NCBI GenBank assembly: GCA_019309685.1
Contig: JAFDFT010000230.1
Coordinates: 1 to 5,004, forward strand
DNA length: 5,004 bases
Source of the DNA: Deltaproteobacteria bacterium
Lineage (GTDB): Bacteria > Desulfobacterota > Desulfobacteria > Desulfobacterales > JAABPS01
Direction: 5' to 3'
The notes under the pieces are model-generated. The model saw only the letters and a list, made by a program, of their open reading frames with translations. It was not told the origin of the DNA and did not search any database. Shown in pieces: positions 1 through 5,004 of the stretch. Both the position numbers and the translations under genes were made by a program. Positions within the stretch are counted from its first letter, which is position 1, and each line of letters starts with the position of its first letter.

Positions 1-707
1 ATATCACATTGAATCGGTGTGATGGATATAAACTTCTCATCAAGTGCCGCGGTGTCAACTTCAGAATTATCGCCAACCTTTTTTGAATCATTACCGTACC
101 AATAATATGTACGATTTCGTGGATCCTGCCTTTTTTCAAAGTTCTCTGAAAGACGTGTTATCCCCTGTCTGCTTATCCGAATACCCGCGCAATCTCTCAT
201 TGTTACGCATGGAAAGTTTACGTTTAAAATGGTACCAAAAGGCAAACCTTTTTGACAGACATATTCGGCCAGTTTCTCCATAAAGGAAGCAATATCCCCA
301 TAATCATCAATTTCATATCCCTGTATCGAACCAGCAATAGCAGGGACTCCATATAAAGCAGCCTCTTTTGCGGCCGCGACTGTCCCGGAATAGTTTATAT
401 TGACACCAACATTAGCACCCGGATTAATCCCGGAAATCACGATGTCAGGTTTTGAACCAAGTATCTCCACAAGACCCAGCTTGATACAGTCAACGGGTGT
501 TCCGTTCACAGCGTGCCCGATCCATCCACCGTTTACATTGACCTTGGCTGCATGAAGCGGTTCGTGCAGGGTAATACCATGTCCTACTGCGCTTCGTTCC
601 CGGTCAGGAGCAACAACTGTTACGACATGCCTGTCTTTAAGTTGGCCATAAAGGGCCCATAACCCTTTCGCATAAATTCCATCGTCATTTGTTAATAATA
701 TATTCAT
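1..707 (-). CDS. surE: 5'/3'-nucleotidase SurE (C-terminus cut by window edge)
   Basis: SurE is a metal-dependent cytoplasmic phosphatase that dephosphorylates nucleoside 5'- and 3'-monophosphates and, in some species, short polyphosphate; it is linked to stationary-phase survival. Seen: translation from the ATG at 707-705 gives 235 uninterrupted codons with the family hallmarks. These are LLTNDDGI near the N-terminus (D8, D9), APDRERSAVGH (S39), NGTPVDC (68-74), SGINPGANVG (N95) and YSGTVAAAKEA (106-116). D8, D9, S39 and N95 match the metal/phosphate-site residues known for SurE. Later come NVNFP, RQDPRNRTYYW and, at the cut end, FISITPIQ, which corresponds to the conserved SITPL motif near the family C-terminus. 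SurE is usually about 250-265 residues, so only some 15-30 residues should lie beyond position 1. The start is chosen because the first strand begins immediately with the family's usual M-x-I-L-L-T-N-D-D-G. The ribosome-binding sequence upstream is weak. The gene is divergent from lptD and looks intact as far as visible. Confidence 0.96.
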   Translation of the reverse strand, partial: MNILLTNDDGIYAKGLWALYGQLKDRHVVTVVAPDRERSAVGHGITLHEPLHAAKVNVNGGWIGHAVNGTPVDCIKLGLVEILGSKPDIVISGINPGANVGVNINYSGTVAAAKEAALYGVPAIAGSIQGYEIDDYGDIASFMEKLAEYVCQKGLPFGTILNVNFPCVTMRDCAGIRISRQGITRLSENFEKRQDPRNRTYYWYGNDSKKVGDNSEVDTAALDEKFISITPIQCD

Positions 708-739
708 ATTTTACCAAAGATCCCGGTTTATATCAAAAT

Positions 740-768
740 GTTATACTATCATATGTATCAGTCGTTAA
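740..768 (-). promoter_or_regulatory. Candidate sigma70-type promoter for surE
   Basis: Read on the minus strand, TTAACG (768-763) is followed after 17 bases by TATAAC (745-740). This fits a -35/-10 pair with optimal spacing, about 30 bases upstream of the surE start codon. The predicted transcript start would leave a short leader of roughly 25-30 bases. The match is by eye in an AT-rich region where chance matches are common. Confidence 0.45.
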
Positions 769-796
769 CGTGAATTCTGCATATAAGAGATGAAAC

Positions 797-840
797 TTAA
801 AAAATATTTAATTTTCATACAATAATTAAATCTTTTTTAA
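797..840. repeat. A/T-rich 17-bp inverted repeat between divergent promoters
   Basis: Left arm TTAAAAAATATTTAATT (797-813) and right arm AATTAAATCTTTTTTAA (824-840) pair at 16 of 17 positions, the exception being T805 against C832, around a 10-base loop. It lies between the surE and lptD promoter candidates, 26 bases upstream of the lptD -35 hexamer. It could be an operator, an UP-element-like or bent-DNA segment, or a weak bidirectional terminator-like structure insulating the two promoters. The symmetry is seen directly; any function is inference, and low complexity raises the chance of coincidence. Confidence 0.6.
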
Positions 841-866
841 AAGCAGGTATTTTATTTAACTACATC

Positions 867-896
867 TTGACTTTTTTTGTCGAATTGGGTTTATAC
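867..896 (+). promoter_or_regulatory. Candidate sigma70-type promoter for lptD
   Basis: TTGACT (867-872) and TTATAC (891-896) are separated by 18 bases; shifting to TTTATA (890-895) gives 17. The -35 hexamer differs from consensus at one base. Transcription would start near 903, giving a leader of about 113 bases before lptD. The E. coli lptD gene also has an envelope-stress (sigma-E) promoter, but I found no convincing match to that consensus here. Confidence 0.55.
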
Positions 897-1007
897 GGAA
901 AGCTTCAACTGGATTCATATCAAAGATGTACTGTGTTGATGTGGTCAATATTTGGGTTCAAGCGAAATCGAAAAAAACACATACTAAGTACGATTTAAAC
1001 TTCAATT

Positions 1008-1021
1008 AGGATACAATGATG
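1008..1021 (+). promoter_or_regulatory. lptD ribosome-binding site and tandem ATG start
   Basis: AGGA at 1008-1011 precedes two consecutive ATG codons (1016 and 1019). It is 4 bases from the first and 7 from the second, so the second ATG has the more usual spacing and may be the one mainly used. An in-frame TAG at 1007-1009 overlaps the AGGA and rules out any upstream start. A TTG at 1094 is a less likely downstream alternative that would give a more conventional signal peptide. Confidence 0.6.
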
Positions 1022-4000
1022 CCATTGGAAAAATTTTCTAGCGACTTTAATTCTCTTAAATCTAATGTAAATGCTCAATATGTAAAGAGATCCTTGTCTT
1101 TCATTACCATTCGGAATTATATTTCGTATATCTTTTTTATCCTGTTGATGACATTCCTGATCCCTTCTGTGTCCTTCACACAAACCACCGACAAGTTCTT
1201 GAAAAATGACGACCCTGATAAACCATGGAATATCGCCGCTGATGAGCTGAATTATGATCAGGAAACAGGTGTATATTCTGCTAAAGGCCGTGTGACTATT
1301 TCAAAATTGGACAGAAAGCTTACGGCTGATTTCGTCCGGTTTGACAGCCAAAACATGATAGCCCGCGCTGAAGGCAATGTAATCATGATCGTCGGTGAAG
1401 ACATCCTGATTGGAAGCAGTATGGAAATAAACCTTGATTCAGAAACCGGAACAATCACTGAAGGGACTATTTTCATTAAAGAAAAACATTTTTATATCCG
1501 AGGTGACAAGATACAAAAAATCGGCAAAGAGTCGTATGCCATTGAAAAAGCCAGTATCTCCACCTGCGACGGTGAAGTGCCGGCATGGGAGGTAACCGGG
1601 CGAGATCTGGAGGTCACGATAGGCGGCTACGGCATTGTTAAACACGCGGCGCTTCGGGCAAAGAAAATCCCGATTCTCTACAGCCCGTTTCTGATCTTTC
1701 CTGTAAAACGTGAACGCCAAACCGGATTGCTGCCGCCTGAATTCGGCATGTCAGATCGCAAAGGCTTTGAATACATACAGCCTCTTTTTCTGGCGATTGA
1801 TGAAAGCTCCGATCTTACACTCTATTCACACTTCATGGATCAAAGAGGGGAAAAGGTAGGGATTGAATACCGTTACATCCTGGACGAGACATCAAAAGGG
1901 GCCTTGATGGTTGACTACCTTAAAGATCGTAGAGTTGACGACGGCACACCTGATTCAAGCGATCAGTGGGGATATGATGGTGATAATTTTCGAAGAAACA
2001 ATAAAGACCGCTACTGGGTCAGGATGAAACATGACCACGCGTTACCTTATAATTTCCAGGTTAAGCTCGACATTGATGTCGTAAGTGATCAGGATTATCT
2101 CCATGAATTTGAAAATGGATACACAGGATTCAATGAAACAGAGCGGTATTTCAATGAAATATTTAACAGAGAATTAGACGATTTTAACGATCCAATCAGG
2201 GTAAACAAACTTAATGTTAGCCGATACTGGACAAACTTCAGCTTGAACACTGAGGCCCGTTGGTATGACAACGTCATTCTTCGTAATCGAGGCTGGATCA
2301 ACGATTTTACGTTGCAAAGACTTCCCTATATCGGGCTTGATGGTTTAAAACAGCCTGTTTTTAATACACCTTTATATTTTGATCTTGACTCAGAATATAC
2401 CTATATTTACAGCGAAGACGGAACAAGGGGCCACCGGACAGATGTACATCCAAGAATTTACCTGCCATATAAATTTGGCAATTATTTCACATTTGAACCT
2501 TCTGTTGGCTTTCGGGGAACGAGCTGGTTCATTGATGAATATGAAAACACTGGATCAGAACAAAGCAAAAACAAATCATTATTCAGAGGTATTTATGATG
2601 TAAAGCTCGATCTAACCTCTGAGATATACAACGTTTATAATATCGATGGGGCTGATCTAAAAGGCATCAAACATACAATAAGGCCTCGAATTGTTTACGA
2701 TTATACCCCTTACATGAATCAGAACAAATATCCGTTATTTAATACATCAGACGAAAACACCAATCTTGTCCCTTTAAATGATTCTATTAATCGGGTAGAT
2801 GGGAAAAATGTTGTCACCTATTCAATTACGCAATTATTTACATCCAAATCAGAAAAAACGGATGAATCGGACGCGGACACTGAAGTACTTTCAAAAAGCA
2901 CCTACAATCAGTTTACCCGCTTTAAACTGGAACAAAGCTACAATATTTACGAAGAAAGAGAAGATAAAAAGGTTAACTGGGAAAATGGCAAAGACCAGCG
3001 GCCTTTTTCTCCCTTATATGCAGAGCTTGAAATAAGACCGATAAATTATTTTTGGCTGGAAGGTGATACCGAGTGGTGCCAATATGATAATGAAATTTTA
3101 ACGGGAAATATCGGGATAGGTATAGAAGATAAACGAAATGATGAACTTTATGTTGAATACAGATATGATCGTGACAACATCGAATCTTTTTACACGGAAC
3201 TTACCTTAAGAATCACGGACGCCCTTTCAGTATACAACGAATACGAACGAAATATTCTTGACAACAGAAGCGTTCAATTGAGTTTCGGAGTACTTTATGA
3301 GGCCCAATGCTGGTCACTGGATATTGGCTTCACCAGAGAAGAAGATAATAACAAGGTTGCCGCCCTTGTTAACCTTTACGGGTTGGGCGGTTTCGGAAAA
3401 TCAACATATTTCGGAAAGCTCAGAAAAACACCTGGCTCCTACATCCCGAATGAATATTCCGGCTACATGGATTTATATTCAATTAGGCCTGCAGCCCTCA
3501 GCACCGCGGAAACGTCCCCAGATGATATGGCTGAAGATATCGATTTAGATGCCGCTGTTGCGGAATTGGAAGAAGATCTGCTGTCACCTGATGAAAAAAC
3601 TGACGAATCACCTGCTGAAGAAACCGAAGATGTTGAAGACGACGTTAAAGATGAAGCGGTAGCAGAAGAATCCGGTGATGAAGAAATTAAAGAGACAACG
3701 GTTGATGATACTGAAGAAAAATCACTCGCCGATATAGAAGAAACTCCGACAGAGGACTCTCTAATCGTTTCTGATCTGGGCATTGAAGAATCCGTAATAG
3801 AAGAGACAAAGGAGTCTCTTGTTAATGAGACCAGAGAAGTCTTAGACATCGATTATGATGAAGTTAAAGTCGGAAAATTGATAAATCTTGTGGGTATTTT
3901 CCTTTTCGAAAATAAAACCGCCTTCTACGATCCAAACCTTGAGAGAACGTTTAATGAAGACCTTGCCAAGTCAATCTACGACGAAGTTGGCTCGAATATT

Positions 4001-4687
4001 GTTTTATTAGAATTAGATGACGCAGATTTTCCAGAGTCTGCTGGACAGATGCCAAAACTTGTATCCGGTCGTATTGATAATTTTACCCTTATTGAAAAGG
4101 GTCGGCAACTCGGTCTTAGCGCAATTGTAACGGGATCTTTTACGGATATAAGACCCGTGCGGGAAGTACGCGGGCGAGTTTTCAAAAATACGTATGATGC
4201 CGTTCGCCTGGTGGTTAACGTGGAAGTCTACGATACAGAAACCGGCACAAAATTGCTCAATGAAAAATTTATCCGTGTATCAGATATAAAAAAAGTTGAT
4301 GAAGGTGATTTCTTAGATTTCGACCCAATGGGTCCTAAAAAAGAGATTAATCTGTCTGCATTAAATGATGCCATGCAGAATGTGATTGTTGATATGAGTG
4401 AAACAATCGGTGAAACGCTACATAAATATCCATGGAAGGGTTATGTCACCTCTATTGATAACAATCGAATTATCCTATCATCCGGATCAAAAATCGGTCT
4501 TCTCCCGGGTAACAAGCTTACGGTGTATGACAGAAAGGTGATTGAAGGTGTCGGCGGTCATCGATATTTCATACCTGGCAGTAAAACAGGAGAAGTGTTA
4601 ATAACCGATGTAACCGCTGACAGCTCAGAAGCTGTTCTTATCTCTGGAACCGTTGCTAAAGAAGGAAGCTCTGTCAAAAAGAGATAA
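1016..4687 (+). CDS. lptD: LPS-assembly protein LptD with acidic linker and CsgG/FlgT-like C-terminal extension
   Basis: LptD is the outer-membrane barrel that, with its LptE plug, receives LPS from the periplasmic Lpt bridge and places it in the outer leaflet. Seen: 1223 residues. A hydrophobic signal segment spans about 35-50, with likely cleavage after S53 and no lipobox. The OstA/LptA-like beta-jellyroll lies at about 71-215, starting at WNIAADELNYD and containing ISTCDG (C184). The family signature follows: IPILYSPFLIFP (218-229) and RQTGLLPPEFG (234-244). Repeated aromatic, alternating strands of the barrel run to about 797 and end with QCWSLDIGF (C765) and VNLYGLGGFG, equivalent to the end of E. 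coli LptD. The LptD part alone (~800 residues) matches the normal family size. Beyond it are an Asp/Glu-rich linker (836-949) and a CsgG/TolB-N plus FlgT-C-like module (952-1223) that ordinary LptD lacks. C184 and C765 could form the inter-domain disulfide. The gene appears monocistronic, ending 72 bases before a hairpin. LptD identity is very secure; the extension's family is a moderate-confidence call. Confidence 0.95.
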   Translation: MMPLEKFSSDFNSLKSNVNAQYVKRSLSFITIRNYISYIFFILLMTFLIPSVSFTQTTDKFLKNDDPDKPWNIAADELNYDQETGVYSAKGRVTISKLDRKLTADFVRFDSQNMIARAEGNVIMIVGEDILIGSSMEINLDSETGTITEGTIFIKEKHFYIRGDKIQKIGKESYAIEKASISTCDGEVPAWEVTGRDLEVTIGGYGIVKHAALRAKKIPILYSPFLIFPVKRERQTGLLPPEFGMSDRKGFEYIQPLFLAIDESSDLTLYSHFMDQRGEKVGIEYRYILDETSKGALMVDYLKDRRVDDGTPDSSDQWGYDGDNFRRNNKDRYWVRMKHDHALPYNFQVKLDIDVVSDQDYLHEFENGYTGFNETERYFNEIFNRELDDFNDPIRVNKLNVSRYWTNFSLNTEARWYDNVILRNRGWINDFTLQRLPYIGLDGLKQPVFNTPLYFDLDSEYTYIYSEDGTRGHRTDVHPRIYLPYKFGNYFTFEPSVGFRGTSWFIDEYENTGSEQSKNKSLFRGIYDVKLDLTSEIYNVYNIDGADLKGIKHTIRPRIVYDYTPYMNQNKYPLFNTSDENTNLVPLNDSINRVDGKNVVTYSITQLFTSKSEKTDESDADTEVLSKSTYNQFTRFKLEQSYNIYEEREDKKVNWENGKDQRPFSPLYAELEIRPINYFWLEGDTEWCQYDNEILTGNIGIGIEDKRNDELYVEYRYDRDNIESFYTELTLRITDALSVYNEYERNILDNRSVQLSFGVLYEAQCWSLDIGFTREEDNNKVAALVNLYGLGGFGKSTYFGKLRKTPGSYIPNEYSGYMDLYSIRPAALSTAETSPDDMAEDIDLDAAVAELEEDLLSPDEKTDESPAEETEDVEDDVKDEAVAEESGDEEIKETTVDDTEEKSLADIEETPTEDSLIVSDLGIEESVIEETKESLVNETREVLDIDYDEVKVGKLINLVGIFLFENKTAFYDPNLERTFNEDLAKSIYDEVGSNIVLLELDDADFPESAGQMPKLVSGRIDNFTLIEKGRQLGLSAIVTGSFTDIRPVREVRGRVFKNTYDAVRLVVNVEVYDTETGTKLLNEKFIRVSDIKKVDEGDFLDFDPMGPKKEINLSALNDAMQNVIVDMSETIGETLHKYPWKGYVTSIDNNRIILSSGSKIGLLPGNKLTVYDRKVIEGVGGHRYFIPGSKTGEVLITDVTADSSEAVLISGTVAKEGSSVKKR
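3521..3862 (+). other. Acidic, probably disordered linker within the LptD fusion (residues 836-949)
   Basis: About 50 of 114 residues are Asp or Glu, mixed with Ala, Ser, Thr, Val and Lys. There is no Cys, Trp or Phe, and the only Tyr is near the end. Short degenerate motifs of the EE-x-E-D and IEE type recur (EETED, IEETPTED, IEESVIEE) without forming a clean tandem repeat. This looks like a flexible, strongly negative tether joining the end of the LptD barrel to the C-terminal module. The reading frame is continuous with both sides and codon use looks similar, so it is not an obvious frameshift or insertion. Confidence 0.85.
3869..4684 (+). other. CsgG/TolB-N-like plus FlgT C-terminal-like module of the LptD fusion (residues 952-1223)
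   Basis: Residues ~952-1135 begin with INLVGIFLFENKT (strand ending in FENKT), then a helix (NEDLAKSIYDEV), then RQLGLSAIVTGSF (about 1030-1041), then VRLVVNVEVYDTETGTKLL (D1073, G1077). This order, 'lPFeN-T ... LgadaivtG ... v.v.viD..TG', is typical of the CsgG, TolB N-terminal, LpoB and FlgT-middle fold group. Residues ~1136-1223 read YPWKGYVTSIDNNRIILSSG, then SKIGLLPGNKLTVY (G1161, G1165), then GEVLITDVTADSSEAVLISG. This resembles the small beta domain ending FlgT and related envelope proteins ('G.V..v....i.l..G...Gl..G..l.v ... vg.l.vt.v....a'). The pairing in this order is what FlgT shows. The assignment is from pattern recall, not a search; the exact family is uncertain. Confidence 0.6.
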
Positions 4688-4759
4688 CCTTGCTTTAGAC
4701 GCTTTTCATTTAACCAGGGATTGAAGTGAAATGCTTAAAGCTTATAAAGAATTAAACAT

Positions 4760-4782
4760 CCGGGTCTAGAGGACCCGGCTTT
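4760..4782 (+). terminator. Probable intrinsic terminator of lptD
   Basis: CCGGGTC (4760-4766) and GACCCGG (4772-4778) form a perfect 7-bp, mostly G/C stem with loop TAGAG, followed by CTTT. It begins 72 bases after the lptD stop codon. The T-tract is short (three T), so termination may be partial or factor-assisted. CAT before the stem and ATG at 4785-4787 could extend the structure across a bulge. Confidence 0.55.
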
Positions 4783-4893
4783 GGATGAACCCGTGAAAGG
4801 GTATAGAGGAAAAATGATATTCCATTAATTGTATGGCACCAAACATACTGTTCTTTAGAATTGTATTTAACACAGATTGATCTTATTTTTCGT

Positions 4894-4966
4894 GTCTTTG
4901 CGAGGAGTACAGCGACGAAGCAATCTCCCATTTTAGATGAGATTGCTTCGCTTCGCTCGCAATGAC
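4894..4966. repeat. Intergenic inverted-repeat element (REP/MITE-like, GCGAG...GAAGCAATCTC type)
   Basis: The left arm (4894-4927, 34 bases) runs GTCTTTGCGAG, then a 12-base middle, then GAAGCAATCTC. The right arm (4939-4966, 28 bases), read as reverse complement, runs GTCATTGCGAG, then CGAAGC, then GAAGCAATCTC. The outer 11-mers match at 10 of 11 and the inner 11-mers match perfectly, around an 11-base loop (4928-4938). The two middles differ (GAGTACAGCGAC versus CGAAGC), making a six-base length difference. From memory, elements with this core recur in intergenic DNA of many bacteria, including deltaproteobacteria. It encodes nothing, and no transposase is nearby. Confidence 0.85.
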
Positions 4967-5004
4967 AAAAATAAAATTTAAACTGTATTACTGTCCATAA
5001 AAAT

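Larger units (their letters stand above)
708..1015. other. Divergent surE/lptD intergenic region
   Basis: This 308-base gap separates the two start codons and holds no convincing gene. It contains a promoter candidate on each strand (740-768 minus, 867-896 plus), an A/T inverted repeat between them (797-840), and a long lptD leader of about 110 bases. Two short open frames in that leader (926-1009 and 939-998) lack a ribosome-binding site and resemble nothing I know. The first is in phase with lptD but closed by TAG at 1007-1009, which shows lptD cannot start further upstream. Confidence 0.8.
4688..5004. other. Gene-free region downstream of lptD
   Basis: No convincing gene lies in these 317 bases on either strand. 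It holds a strong hairpin at 4760-4778, a small hairpin at 4789-4802, an unremarkable AT-rich stretch (about 4803-4893), an inverted-repeat element at 4894-4966 and an AT-rich tail to the window end. A 12-codon open frame (4731-4769) ends inside the first hairpin loop but has no clear ribosome-binding site. The surA and pdxA genes that follow lptD in E. coli are not here. Confidence 0.8.

Noticed and set aside
44..283. 79-codon plus-strand open frame
   Set aside because: It lies antisense inside surE, which has full family motifs across the same bases; the plus-strand protein resembles nothing.
939..998. 19-codon basic open frame in the lptD leader
   Set aside because: Too short, no ribosome-binding site, and overlaps another chance frame.
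897..1007. Possible sigma-E promoter or riboswitch in the lptD leader
   Set aside because: GGAA near 897 lacks a proper GGAACTT and a spaced TCTGA. I could trace no conserved stem set or known riboswitch core in the leader.
926..1009. 27-codon open frame in phase with and just upstream of lptD
   Set aside because: No ribosome-binding site and no recognisable sequence; it ends with TAG before lptD. It could only matter as an upstream regulatory ORF, which nothing here supports.
3463..3849. 128-codon minus-strand open frame very rich in serine
   Set aside because: It is the antisense shadow of the Asp/Glu-rich LptD linker: GAA/GAT-type codons read backwards give Ser/Thr-like low-complexity codons. 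There is no start signal of its own.
4894..4966. CRISPR repeat or rho-independent terminator
   Set aside because: Only one palindromic unit with no spacer-repeat alternation, and the long imperfect stem with a GCGAG/GAAGCAATCTC core fits the known intergenic repeat class better. A side effect on transcript ends is possible.

Overview
The window is probably chromosomal DNA from a Gram-negative bacterium with an LPS outer membrane. An anaerobic deltaproteobacterium (Desulfobacterota, perhaps a Desulfobacteraceae relative) is my best guess. That rests on the AT-leaning composition, the style of the LptD protein and the type of intergenic repeat; no marker gene here settles taxonomy.

Layout. Positions 1-707, minus strand: surE, a survival-protein 5'/3'-nucleotidase, complete at its N-terminus and cut by the left window edge close to its C-terminus. 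Positions 708-1015: a divergent intergenic region with a sigma70-like promoter candidate for each gene and an almost purely A/T 17-bp inverted repeat between them. Positions 1016-4687, plus strand: one very long gene (1223 codons) whose first ~800 residues are a complete LPS-assembly outer-membrane protein LptD (signal peptide, OstA/LptA-like periplasmic domain, 26-strand-type barrel). Past the barrel the frame stays open through a 114-residue Asp/Glu-rich linker and a ~270-residue C-terminal module. I read that module as a CsgG/TolB-N-like (FlgT middle-domain-like) fold followed by a FlgT C-terminal-like beta domain. Positions 4688-5004: no gene; a strong GC hairpin (probable terminator), a second small hairpin, and a 73-bp inverted-repeat element of the 'TTGCGAG...GAAGCAATCTC' kind.

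Function. SurE is a housekeeping phosphatase. LptD (with the lipoprotein LptE) inserts LPS into the outer leaflet. The two genes are divergently transcribed, so they are neighbours rather than an operon. The feature most worth a second look is the LptD fusion. Both ends of a 26-strand barrel should face the periplasm, so the acidic tether and the CsgG/FlgT/LpoB-like module would hang into the periplasm from the LPS translocon, where they could contact peptidoglycan machinery or another envelope complex. That role is inference; the fusion itself is directly visible as one uninterrupted reading frame.
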